The position numbers and the translations under genes are program-made. Below, piece after piece: positions 34,313-46,282 of a stretch of 57,751 nucleotides of DNA; within the stretch, counting starts at the first letter, position 1; each line of letters opens with the position of its first letter. Source of the DNA: Candidatus Kuenenia stuttgartensis (GTDB lineage: Bacteria; Planctomycetota; UBA11346); the NCBI GenBank assembly GCA_945876185.1, contig CAMCMZ010000014.1, positions 1 through 57,751 on the forward strand, written 5' to 3'. Below the pieces are notes generated by a model. That model made no database searches. It had not been told where the DNA came from and saw only the letters and a list, made by a program, of their open reading frames with translations.

Positions 34313-37192
34313 ATGACCGTGACCCATCGCATCGACGTGCGCCCGATCGTTTCGGCCGCCGACCCCCACCTCGCGCATGAGGCCGAATTGCTCGGTCTTG
34401 GGCACCTGACGGATCTGCGGCGCAGCCGTTATTACCTGATCAGTGGGGCGGTCACCAAGGCCCAGGCGCAAATCCTGGCGCGGCGGCTGCTCTCTGATCC
34501 GGTGGTCGAAACCTGCGCGCTGACCGTGCCCGATGCGGAAAACCGGCGGGTCATCGAGGTCCAGCGCAAGACCGGGGTCATGGATCCCACCGAGGCGTCG
34601 ATCATCAAGGGTGCGCGCGATCTCGGACTGGCGGTGACATCCGTGCGCTGCGGCACCCGGGTCGAGGTTGCCGGCGCGTCCGATGCCGATTGCCAGCTGC
34701 TGGCCTGGAAATCCCTGGCGAACCAGGCGGTCGACGATGCCGCCATCGATCCCGACCAGCCGGTCCGACTGGTCGCCGGCGGCAAGGCCGGCAAGCACAA
34801 GCGCACCCTGGTGCCCCTGAGCGGCCTCGACGACGCCGCCTTGATGCAGTTGTCGAAGGATGGCTGCCTGTCGCTGACCATCGACGAGATGCATGCGATC
34901 CAGGCCCATTTCAAGGAACTCGGTCGCGAACCGACCGACGTCGAGCTGGAATCGATCGCCCAGACCTGGTCCGAGCACTGCGTCCACAAGACCCTTAAGG
35001 GGCTGGTCGAATACACCGGCCCGGACGGCGAATCCGGCCCGATCCGCACCCGCATCATCGACAACCTGCTCAAACAGACTATCGCGCGGGCGACCAAGGA
35101 ATTGAAGGCCAAGTGGTGCCTGTCGGTCTTCAAGGACAACAGCGGCGTCATCGCCTACGACAAGGACACCGGCGTCTGCCTGAAGGTCGAGACGCACAAC
35201 CGGCCCTCGGCGATCGAGCCTTACGGCGGCGCCAGCACCGGTCTCGGCGGCGTCATCCGCGACGTGATCGGCACCGGCATCGGCGCCAAGCCGATCTTCA
35301 ATACCGACGTGTTCTGCTTCGGTCCGCTCGACACCCCGGCCGATCAGCTGCCCGCCGGCACCATCCACCCGCGCCGCCTGATGCGCGGGGTGGTGAACGG
35401 CGTGCGCGACTACGGCAACCGCATGGGCATCCCCACGGTCAACGGGGCGATCCGCTTCGATCCGCGCTACCTCGGCAATCCGCTGGTGTATTGCGGCACC
35501 GGGGGACTCATCCCGCGCGAGTTCATCGAGAAGGAATCCAAGAAGGGCGATCACATCGTGGTGATGGGTGGGCGCACCGGCCGCGACGGCATTCACGGCG
35601 CGACTTTTTCCAGCGTCGAACTGCATGAGAAGTCCGAAGTGGTGTCGTCCGGCGCGGTGCAGATCGGCAACGCCATCGAAGAGAAGAAGGTGCTCGACTG
35701 CACCCTTCAGGCGCGCGACGCGGGCTGCTTCAGTGCGCTCACCGACTGCGGCGCGGGCGGGCTGTCGTCGGCTTGCGGCGAGATCGCGAGCGCGCACGGC
35801 TGCCGCATCCACCTCGACCGGGTGGCGCTGAAGTACGACGGTCTGAGCTACACCGAGATCTGGATCAGCGAGTCGCAGGAACGCATGGTCGCGACGGTTC
35901 CGGCGAAAAAGGTCGCAAAATGCCTGGCGATCTTCGCTGCTGAAGGCGTCGAGGCGGTCGACCTGGGCGAGATCACCGACACCGGCCGGTTGGAGCTGTT
36001 CTACCACGGCGAGCAGGTCGCCGACATGCAGATGAGCTTCCTCCACGACGGCGTGCCGCGCCTGAAGCGTCCGGCGGTGTTCACGCCGGTGATCGAGGAA
36101 ACCCCGGAAATCGCTGCGCCCGAAGACTACGCCGAGGCGTTGCGCACGGTGCTGGCGCGACCGAACGTGGCGAGCAAAGAATGGGTCATCCGCCAGTACG
36201 ACCACGAGGTGCAGGCCGGATCCGTGGTGAAGCCGCTGGTCGGCGCCACCCACGACGGGCCGAGCGACGCCGCCGTGGTCGCGCCCCGGCCGGGCAGCCA
36301 TCGCGGCGTCGCGGTGGCCTGTGGACTGAATACCAACTTCGGCGACACCGACGCCTGGCATGCTGCTGCGGCCGGCATCGAGGAAGCGCTGCGCAACCTC
36401 GTCTGCGTCGGCGCGCCGCTGGACAAGGTCGCCATCCTCGACAATTTTTCCTGGTCGAAATGCACCGATCCCAAGGTCTTCGGTGCCCTCGTGCGCGCCT
36501 GCGAGGCCTGCTACGAACTGGCCATGTACTACCGCACCCCGTTCATTTCAGGCAAGGACAGTCTGTCGAACGAGTTCGTGGTCGGCGGCCAGGTCATCCG
36601 CATCCCGCACACCCTGCTGATCACCGCGATGACGGTGATGAAGGACGTGCGCGACGCCATCACCATGGATGTGAAGCGCGCCGGTGACGCGGTGATCGTG
36701 GTCGGCGAGACCCGCGATGAACTCGGCGGCAGCGAGTATTTCCTCTTGCGCGGCGTCAGCACGGGCATCGTTCCCAAACTCGACCGCATCGTGTCGAAGC
36801 CGGTGCTTGATGCCGTCGCGGCCTGCACCGCAGCCGGCCTGGTCAACGCGGCGCACGACTGCTCTGACGGTGGCCTGGCGGTCACCCTGGCCGAGATGGC
36901 GTTCGCCGGCGGCCTCGGCATGGACATTGACGCGGGCAAGGTGCCCCGACGCGGGGCTGATCGGCTGGATCGCCTCCTGTTCAGCGAATCCAACTCGCGC
37001 ATCGTCCTTACGGTTCCGGCCAAGCAGGTCGGGAAGGTGCGGAAACTGCTAAAGAAAGTGCCGCACGCCCAGGTCGGCAGCGTCATCGCGGAACCGGAAC
37101 TGCGCATCCACGGTTGCGGCGGAGAACTCGTCGCCGACCTGGACGGCCTCAAGCAGGCGTGGCAGAGCGCACTAACGGTGATGGCTGGCTGA
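34313..37192 (+). CDS. purL: Phosphoribosylformylglycinamidine synthase, PurS-PurL fusion without glutaminase domain
   Basis: This is the fourth step of purine synthesis: FGAR plus ammonia and ATP to FGAM. Residues 1 to about 85 look like a fused PurS (AEAELLG region and RRSRYYLISGAVTKAQAQIL), a domain that is separate in Bacillus. The synthase follows with TWSEHCVHKTLKG (about 220), ETHNRPSAIEPYGGASTG (about 293), GDHIVVMGGRTGRDGIHGA and ISGKDSLSNE. The chain ends at 959 residues, before the PurQ-like glutaminase of the 1300-residue proteobacterial enzyme. A separate purQ must therefore exist elsewhere. The stop codon is followed two bases later by a terminator-forming element. Confidence 0.95.
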   Translation: MTVTHRIDVRPIVSAADPHLAHEAELLGLGHLTDLRRSRYYLISGAVTKAQAQILARRLLSDPVVETCALTVPDAENRRVIEVQRKTGVMDPTEASIIKGARDLGLAVTSVRCGTRVEVAGASDADCQLLAWKSLANQAVDDAAIDPDQPVRLVAGGKAGKHKRTLVPLSGLDDAALMQLSKDGCLSLTIDEMHAIQAHFKELGREPTDVELESIAQTWSEHCVHKTLKGLVEYTGPDGESGPIRTRIIDNLLKQTIARATKELKAKWCLSVFKDNSGVIAYDKDTGVCLKVETHNRPSAIEPYGGASTGLGGVIRDVIGTGIGAKPIFNTDVFCFGPLDTPADQLPAGTIHPRRLMRGVVNGVRDYGNRMGIPTVNGAIRFDPRYLGNPLVYCGTGGLIPREFIEKESKKGDHIVVMGGRTGRDGIHGATFSSVELHEKSEVVSSGAVQIGNAIEEKKVLDCTLQARDAGCFSALTDCGAGGLSSACGEIASAHGCRIHLDRVALKYDGLSYTEIWISESQERMVATVPAKKVAKCLAIFAAEGVEAVDLGEITDTGRLELFYHGEQVADMQMSFLHDGVPRLKRPAVFTPVIEETPEIAAPEDYAEALRTVLARPNVASKEWVIRQYDHEVQAGSVVKPLVGATHDGPSDAAVVAPRPGSHRGVAVACGLNTNFGDTDAWHAAAAGIEEALRNLVCVGAPLDKVAILDNFSWSKCTDPKVFGALVRACEACYELAMYYRTPFISGKDSLSNEFVVGGQVIRIPHTLLITAMTVMKDVRDAITMDVKRAGDAVIVVGETRDELGGSEYFLLRGVSTGIVPKLDRIVSKPVLDAVAACTAAGLVNAAHDCSDGGLAVTLAEMAFAGGLGMDIDAGKVPRRGADRLDRLLFSESNSRIVLTVPAKQVGKVRKLLKKVPHAQVGSVIAEPELRIHGCGGELVADLDGLKQAWQSALTVMAG

Positions 37193-37194
37193 AC

Positions 37195-37394
37195 AAAAAT
37201 CGCAATTGCACCCCACCTGCTGCGTTGGTCGTCAGTGGTCATTGTCAGGACGGGTGTTTCCCACCGCCCCACAACGATGGCGGGTTCAAGTCTCTTTACG
37301 GTGACCAAGCAACCGTGCGGCCACCCCCGTCCTGACGCGGCGCTGCCCAACTCCTTCCTCCCGCCTTGCATCTGGGGCGCACTTGCGATTTTTT
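37195..37394 (+). repeat. Terminator-forming gene-end element, copy B, with an internal insertion
   Basis: It begins AAAAATCGCAATTGC right after the purL stop and ends CTTGCGATTTTT, with 19 of 21 terminal positions complementary. Apart from an extra segment of about 93 bp, it matches copy A (18561-18662, opposite strand), including CCTGCTGCGTTGGTCGTCAG and GCATCTGGGGCGCACTTGCG. It ends 16 bp before the stop of the convergent gene, so it could terminate both. Confidence 0.87.
37244..37336 (+). repeat. Second palindromic element nested inside copy B
   Basis: This segment is absent from copy A. It opens GTCAGGACGGGTG and closes CACCCCCGTCCTGAC, an inverted repeat with small length differences. 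It interrupts copy B between CATTG and GGCGCTGCCCAACTCC, which are adjacent (with small changes) in copy A. No second copy was found in the window. Confidence 0.7.
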
Positions 37395-37410
37395 CGATCC
37401 CCGTTTGGGA

Positions 37411-37923
37411 TCAACGTCTCGCAGCGTCCAGATTTTCCTGGGAACTCAAACCCAAGGCGCGGTCGATCCACGACCCCATCAGCGGCTGGGCGCAGCCGGC
37501 GCGCCAGGCGCCCAGGGTCTGGGCCCGGGTGTCCCAGGTCGTGGCGGCGCGCACATCTGCCGTCGAGGCGAGTTCGCGCAGGGCGCGGCGGTCAACGGTC
37601 CGGGCCTGACCGGCCTGGGCGATGACCAGGGGCGGGGCGGTGAGCAGATCGCAGCCGAAACGGTCGCCCCAGACGGTGAACAGCCCGGCCAAACGGTCGT
37701 GGGAGCAGCCGCTGAGCGGTGCACCAACCCAGGCGGCGAGCACCAGATGGCCGTCGGCCGTGGTTTCGGCCGCGTGGCTTAAACAGCGTTTTTCCTTTAT
37801 GAATTGAGCGAAAAGCAGGTCGAGGCCATGAACCAGAAGCCGGCCCTGGTCGGGGGTCAAACCGGGTTGGCAGGTGCGTACCAACATGCTGGCGGAGTCG
37901 GGCAGGTCGGCGAGCGTCGGCAT
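37411..37923 (-). CDS. Conserved-looking small protein with an SGCSxD motif
   Basis: The 170-residue product has no signal peptide or membrane segment. It contains HLVLAAWVGAPLSGCSHDRL, then a short helix and FTVWGDRFGCDLL. I recall a similar strand-SGCSID-helix arrangement in an uncharacterised bacterial family often labelled ABC transporter ATPase by error, so the match is tentative and gives no function. The frame stays open far upstream (to 39231), but that part lies opposite the mutarotase gene and looks like a shadow. ATG at 37923 was chosen; ATG at 38007 is possible. It converges with purL and is divergent from the sugar genes. Confidence 0.6.
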   Translation of the reverse strand: MPTLADLPDSASMLVRTCQPGLTPDQGRLLVHGLDLLFAQFIKEKRCLSHAAETTADGHLVLAAWVGAPLSGCSHDRLAGLFTVWGDRFGCDLLTAPPLVIAQAGQARTVDRRALRELASTADVRAATTWDTRAQTLGAWRAGCAQPLMGSWIDRALGLSSQENLDAARR

Positions 37924-37989
37924 GACGGCACGATGGCCGGCAGACCACCCGGCGGAACCGTTCCCGGCCAGGGCCTCGACGCGACCTGA

Positions 37990-38115
37990 GGACAGATGTC
38001 CGGCCATTGGGCTGCATCGCTGCGTAAATCGGACCTTATGTGGTGTATAGACAGGATGTTCTGGACCAAGGTTAGTGTCTGCGATAGGCGCGCAGAGGTG
38101 GTAGGACATCTGTCC
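37990..38115. promoter_or_regulatory. Pair of inverted 12-bp sites in a divergent promoter region
   Basis: GGACAGATGTCC (37990-38001) and its exact reverse complement GGACATCTGTCC (38104-38115) are separated by 102 bp. Each is itself a near-perfect palindrome (GGACA, two bases, TGTCC). They lie between the divergent starts at 37923 and 38227, as expected for a dimeric regulator binding two operators, possibly with looping. The rest of the 303-bp gap shows nothing further. Confidence 0.5.
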
Positions 38116-38226
38116 GTACGCAAATTGCATGCTTCCAGCCGTGGCCAGGAATAATGGTTGCCAGCCCCCCCCATGCTGAGATCGTCCAGCCCCGCGAAAC
38201 TGAGCCGGAACCAAGCGACGAGGCCC

Positions 38227-39186
38227 ATGGATACCCTGACAATTACCCCGACCACCTGGCGTGGCGTCAAAGCGCACCGGATCCTTGGATCCCGGCTTGA
38301 AGCCGTGCTGACCGTGGTCGGCTGCCACCTGGCCTGCCTGCGCCGACGCGGCGAGGAACTGAATCCCCTCTGGCAACCGCAATGGCCAGCCGGCGATCCG
38401 ACCACGATCAAACCGGGGGTGGACGGCAAGTGGGGCCCCGGCCCGGATGCCTCCATGCTGTCCACCATCGTCGGCAGCAACCTCTGCCTCGACCGCTTCG
38501 GCCCACCCTGGCCGGGCGAGAACCGGCCGGTGCATGGCGAGACCAACGTGGTGCCGTGGAAGATGATCGCCCACGCGACGATGGCCGAATGCACCACCGC
38601 GCTGCCCGAGGCGAAACTCATGGTTCGCCGCCGGGTGCGCATCGACAACGATGTGCTGGAGTTGTCGACCGGCGTCTGCCACGACGGCAAGGAAGCCCGC
38701 GCCGTCGAATGGTGCGAGCACACCACGATCGGCGATCCCTTCCTGGATGGCAGCGTCTTCACCGCCGGTCTCGATGCGATGCGCGCCCTGCCCCAAGGTG
38801 GCGGCGATCCGACGGACATGGACATCAACAAGGGTCTGGTGATGCCCGCTGCTGATGCGCCGGCCGATGGTTCGCTCCGTGCCGGCCGCGTCGTCGCCGG
38901 CTGGTGGACGGCCGAGAACAAGCGCCTGGGTCGCCGCCTCACCGCCCGCTGGAACCGCGAGGATTTCCCCTGGCTCTGCCTGTGGACCGAGCACAAGTCG
39001 CGCGCCTTCGCCCCGTGGTCGGGCCGCGAACGCACCCGTGGCATGGAAATCGCCACCAAGCCCTTCCCCGACGGCAAGCCACCGCAGGGCCGGGCTGAAA
39101 AATTCCTCGGCCGCCCGACCACCTGCCTGATCCAGCCCGGACAGTGGCGCGACCATGTGGTGCGCTTCGCCTGGCAGCCGCTCTGA
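38227..39186 (+). CDS. Aldose-1-epimerase-like (galactose mutarotase fold) protein
   Basis: The 319-residue product has the all-beta layout of the mutarotase superfamily: RLEAVLTVVGCHLACLRRRG, HGETNVVPWKMIA and VEWCEHTTIGDPFLDG. The last resembles the family segment in which an active-site Glu/His pair faces the sugar ring. Family members interconvert anomers or bind sugars; the natural sugar is unknown. The start ATG was preferred over an earlier one 69 bp upstream because the fold begins here. Sixty-five bases separate it from the dehydrogenase-isomerase fusion, so an operon is likely. The long open frame on the opposite strand is considered a shadow. Confidence 0.78.
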   Translation: MDTLTITPTTWRGVKAHRILGSRLEAVLTVVGCHLACLRRRGEELNPLWQPQWPAGDPTTIKPGVDGKWGPGPDASMLSTIVGSNLCLDRFGPPWPGENRPVHGETNVVPWKMIAHATMAECTTALPEAKLMVRRRVRIDNDVLELSTGVCHDGKEARAVEWCEHTTIGDPFLDGSVFTAGLDAMRALPQGGGDPTDMDINKGLVMPAADAPADGSLRAGRVVAGWWTAENKRLGRRLTARWNREDFPWLCLWTEHKSRAFAPWSGRERTRGMEIATKPFPDGKPPQGRAEKFLGRPTTCLIQPGQWRDHVVRFAWQPL

Positions 39187-39251
39187 TCCTGGCGGCGCCG
39201 TTCCCACTTTTTCCCTGCTGATCCAACCCACTGATCGAGCCGGATAGTTCC

Positions 39252-40997
39252 ATGCCCTCCCCCGTCCTCGTCCAGTTCGGAGCCGGCAACATCGGCCGTG
39301 GCTTCATCGCCCCAACCTTCGCCGCCGCCGGCTGGACAATCATCTTCGTCGACGTCGCCCAGGCGATGGTCGACGCCTTCAACGCCCGTGGCAGCTATCA
39401 GGTGATCGAGGTCGACACCGGCAGCGCCACGCTGATCACGGTCAGCGGCGTCTCGGCGATCGACGGCCGGAACCTGGAGGCGGTTGCGGCGGCGGTGGCA
39501 TCCGCCCGGCTAGTCGCGACGGCCGTCGGACTGAACGTGATCGGTCGCCTCGGCGCGCCGATCGCGGCTGGACTCGAACGCCGGCTTGCCGCCAACGGCG
39601 GTCCGCTCGACGTGCTGGTGTGCGAAAACGGCGTCCAGGCCCCAGCCCTGCTGCGCGCGGCGGTGCTCGAACGCCTCGCGCCCGAACGCCGTGCCGCCGC
39701 CGATGCGGCGCTGGGCTGCGTGCGGACCTCGATCGGCCGCATGATCCCGCCCAGCGTACCAGGCGCGGATCTGCTCGACATCAAGGTGGAATCCTACAAC
39801 CACCTGCCGGTCGAGGCGCCGGCCTTCCGGGGTACGATCCCCGCCGTGGCGCACCTCGAACCGAAGCAGGACTTCGATCTCGTCCTGCGCCAGAAGCTGT
39901 ACCTGCACAACCTGACCCACGCTTGCCTGGCCTACGCCGGCCATCTGCGCGGCTTCGCCACCATCCCCGACTGCATGGAGGACGCCGACCTCGTCGCCGC
40001 CTGCCGCGCGGCTGGACTTGAGGCCAGCACCGCCCTGGCGCGGGCGCACGGGGGCGGCGATCGCGCGCGCGAAGCTGCGATCCATGCAGAAAACCAGGCT
40101 TTGATTGCAGACCTGTTCCAGCGGTACACCAACCGCGCCCTCGGCGACCCGGTCGGACGCGTCGCGCGCGACCCGCTCCGCAAACTGGCGGCCGACGATC
40201 GCCTGATCGGGGCTGCGCGCCTGTGCGTCGAACAGGGCGTCGCCTTCCCGTCGCTTGCCCGGCATATCCTGCTTGCCTGCCACTACCGCCCGGCCGACGA
40301 CGAACCGGGCGCTGCCGACTTCCGCCGTCTACAGGCAGCCGGCTGGAGGCAGGTACTCGCAAGCGTTTCAGCCCTCACCGACAAGGATCCGATCATGACC
40401 GCCACCGCCCAGGCCGCCCGTCTGCAGCGCTTCAAGGAACTCCTGCCCCACCGCCGCGCCGCCGCCGCTAAGGCGATGCGCGCTGCCGGCCTGGTCCTGC
40501 GCGACGATGAAGCAGCCGCGATCGAGATCGCCGACTTCGGCCTCGACCGCTATGAGCAGTATGGCCTCGCCATCCACGTCTACGTGAACACCGAGCGCTG
40601 CTGCGGCAAGGAACTCATGATGGTTCCCGGCCAGATCTGCCCCGAGCACCGGCATCCGCCGATCGCTGCGGCGGGAGGCCAGCCCGCTGATCTGGGCAAG
40701 GAAGAAACTTTCCGCTGCCGCCAGGGCGAAGTGTTCCTCTTTCTTCCCGGCCACCACAAGGACAGCGGTGAACAGGCCAAGGCCGAGGCCTTCATCCCGG
40801 CCGACAAACGGGTCGCGCACAGCGTCTACAAGTGCGTCCACCTCAAGCCGGGCGAGCAGTACACCCTGCGCCCGAACACCCCGCACTGGTTCGTCGCCGG
40901 CCCCGATGGCGCGGTGATCAGCGAGTTCTCGACCCGCTCGCGCGATGAAGCAGACGTGTTCACGGACACTGAAATCGTCCGTCTTCCTCCCGCCTGA
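39252..40997 (+). CDS. Fusion of mannitol-1-phosphate 5-dehydrogenase and D-lyxose isomerase domains
   Basis: Residues 1 to about 378 are a polyol dehydrogenase of the MtlD type: NAD-binding FGAGNIGRGF (about 9-18), GLNVIGRLGAPIAAGL, VESYNHLPVEAP and the catalytic KLYLHNLTH with Lys215. Residues 382-581 are a cupin-type D-lyxose isomerase, with metal-site residues in PGQICPEHRHPP, FRCRQGEVFLFLPG and LRPNTPHWFV. No stop lies between them, and a Met at 382 (40395) marks where a separate isomerase would start. MtlD makes fructose-6-phosphate, and D-lyxose isomerases also interconvert mannose and fructose. The fusion could thus link hexitol, fructose and mannose pools. The two domains need matching phosphorylation states, which is unresolved. 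Confidence 0.88.
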   Translation: MPSPVLVQFGAGNIGRGFIAPTFAAAGWTIIFVDVAQAMVDAFNARGSYQVIEVDTGSATLITVSGVSAIDGRNLEAVAAAVASARLVATAVGLNVIGRLGAPIAAGLERRLAANGGPLDVLVCENGVQAPALLRAAVLERLAPERRAAADAALGCVRTSIGRMIPPSVPGADLLDIKVESYNHLPVEAPAFRGTIPAVAHLEPKQDFDLVLRQKLYLHNLTHACLAYAGHLRGFATIPDCMEDADLVAACRAAGLEASTALARAHGGGDRAREAAIHAENQALIADLFQRYTNRALGDPVGRVARDPLRKLAADDRLIGAARLCVEQGVAFPSLARHILLACHYRPADDEPGAADFRRLQAAGWRQVLASVSALTDKDPIMTATAQAARLQRFKELLPHRRAAAAKAMRAAGLVLRDDEAAAIEIADFGLDRYEQYGLAIHVYVNTERCCGKELMMVPGQICPEHRHPPIAAAGGQPADLGKEETFRCRQGEVFLFLPGHHKDSGEQAKAEAFIPADKRVAHSVYKCVHLKPGEQYTLRPNTPHWFVAGPDGAVISEFSTRSRDEADVFTDTEIVRLPPA

Positions 40998-41014
40998 TCG
41001 AAGCGGAAGGAAGT

Positions 41015-42475
41015 TCAGGCCGGCGGCAGGTCGGTGGCGGATTCGCTGCCGGCCGGTTCTTCCGCCTCCGGCAGCCGCGCCAGGGCGAGGATCGACAGGT
41101 CGTCGCCCAACGCCCCGCCGGCATGGGCACTGGCGTCGCGCGCGATCGCATCGACGAAGACCTGGGCCGGCTGTTCAAGGTGCGAGAATATGCTGGCGCA
41201 CAGGCGGTGCTCGCCGAATTCGTGCTGCTCGCCGTCCTGGGCTTCGATCAGGCCATCGGTGTACTGCACCAGGACGTCGCCCGGTGTCAGTTCCACGGTT
41301 TCGACCACCAGGGTCGCAGCGAAGCGTTCGCCGCTGGCCAGGCCGATCGCCATGCCGCGCTGACCGACGTGGCGCAGCAGCACCGGCCCGGCCGGGTGCA
41401 CGAGCAACGCGTGGTGATGGCCGGCGCGCAGGCAGGCGTAGGTATGGTCCTCGGGATCGAAGATGCCGGCGGTGATGGTCATGAACTGGCCAGGCAGCAG
41501 GTCCTGGCGCAGTTCCTCATTGAAGCGAGTCACCAGCGGGATCAGGTCGTTCGTGGTCCGGGCGATGAAGCGCAGGGTTTTCAGGGCTGAGGCGACCACC
41601 AGCGCGGCCTGCATGCCGTGGCCGCTGACGTCGCCCAGCACCATCAAGACCCGGCCATCGGACAGGCTCAGGCATTCGTAGAAATCACCGCTGACGCCGG
41701 CGTGGGCGCTGTAATGCACCGCCAATTCGTAACCGGGCACGCTGGGCAGGCGGTTCAGCATGTGCTGCTGCACGGTGCGGGCGCGCTGTAGGTCGTCATT
41801 CACCGCCGCCGGGCGGGAACCCGACGGCGAAACGACGGGATTCGCGCCCGAGGTCAGGTTCGCCGGATCGCCGTCGGTGGCCTTGCGGATGGTGGAGGAC
41901 GTAGTGCCGGAACCCTTGCTGATCAGGCCCAGGCTCTGACCGCGCGCGAGCAGGGTCTGCTGGTCGAGCATCGGACCCTTCTGCGCTTCGGGACAGTTGG
42001 CCAAGTGCCGGGCCATCTGCTTGAACGTGCGGGGGGTGACCTTGCCGTCGTCGCGTTCGACCTCGGTGGTCAGATTGCCTGTCCAAGGATTGAGCCAGCC
42101 CCTGCCGTCGCGGGAGAAGATGCGCAGGCGCGGTTCGTTCGGCACCAGGCGGACGAGGTCGAAGCGCCAACGTTCGTAATTCAGCTGGACCTGCGGCAAG
42201 GGATCACGGTCGCGCCAGACGCCGGTTTCAACCAGGTAGTCGCGGGCGGAGAGCAACCGCCCGAGCGGTGCGGGCACCGCCTGCGCGGTGTAGGGATCGA
42301 GCCAGAACTGCTGGTCCAGGCTCATCACCTGGAAGCGTTCGTCGCGCTCCAGCAGCTGGAGCACGTCCGGGCTGAGCGGCCGACGCGCTGATTTGCCGGC
42401 ACTGCCGCCGCTGGCGCCTGGGCGGACGTTGCCCCGGGTTAAGATGGTTCCAGATGTCGTACGGCGGGTCTGCAT
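41015..42475 (-). CDS. SpoIIE/RsbU-type PP2C phosphatase with an unknown N-terminal region
   Basis: The C-terminal 240 residues form a PPM/SpoIIE domain with metal-binding Asp residues in VSGDFYECL, VLGDVSGHGMQAALV, LVQYTDGLIEAQD and GDDLSILALARL. Such phosphatases dephosphorylate anti-anti-sigma proteins in partner-switching pathways, or oppose Ser/Thr kinases. The first 170 residues have LDPYTAQAVPAPLGRLL and LNPWTGNLTTEVERDDGK, two similar W/L-xPxTG(Q)-type segments that could be a small repeated binding module. A low-complexity linker rich in Ser, Thr and Gly separates the halves. It lies downstream of the prenyl synthase gene with a 71-bp gap. No anti-sigma gene is nearby. Confidence 0.9.
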   Translation of the reverse strand: MQTRRTTSGTILTRGNVRPGASGGSAGKSARRPLSPDVLQLLERDERFQVMSLDQQFWLDPYTAQAVPAPLGRLLSARDYLVETGVWRDRDPLPQVQLNYERWRFDLVRLVPNEPRLRIFSRDGRGWLNPWTGNLTTEVERDDGKVTPRTFKQMARHLANCPEAQKGPMLDQQTLLARGQSLGLISKGSGTTSSTIRKATDGDPANLTSGANPVVSPSGSRPAAVNDDLQRARTVQQHMLNRLPSVPGYELAVHYSAHAGVSGDFYECLSLSDGRVLMVLGDVSGHGMQAALVVASALKTLRFIARTTNDLIPLVTRFNEELRQDLLPGQFMTITAGIFDPEDHTYACLRAGHHHALLVHPAGPVLLRHVGQRGMAIGLASGERFAATLVVETVELTPGDVLVQYTDGLIEAQDGEQHEFGEHRLCASIFSHLEQPAQVFVDAIARDASAHAGGALGDDLSILALARLPEAEEPAGSESATDLPPA

Positions 42476-42546
42476 GTCGATGCGGTCCGGAGCATGTACA
42501 CCCGCAGCGTACGAGGGTCAACCGAGCATCGGGCGAAACCCGGTGG

Positions 42547-46180
<3,634 letters not shown>

Positions 46181-46282
46181 GGGATCCGGATTCCCGCCAC
46201 GGGTTCTGATGGTGGCGAACCTGCACGTTCACGGGTCGCAAGACGCGATCCGCGCGGACCTGTGCAGCGCGTAAATCCAGGC

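Noticed and set aside
37924-39231. Open frame on the minus strand continuing from the SGCSxD gene, 606 codons in total
   Set aside because: The part beyond 37923 lies opposite the mutarotase-like gene and has Arg/Gly-rich, low-complexity composition typical of a GC-rich shadow frame.
40370-40400. Two separate genes, dehydrogenase and isomerase
   Set aside because: There is no stop codon at the junction and no ribosome-binding site before the internal ATG. A fusion is the simplest reading, though a read check is advised.
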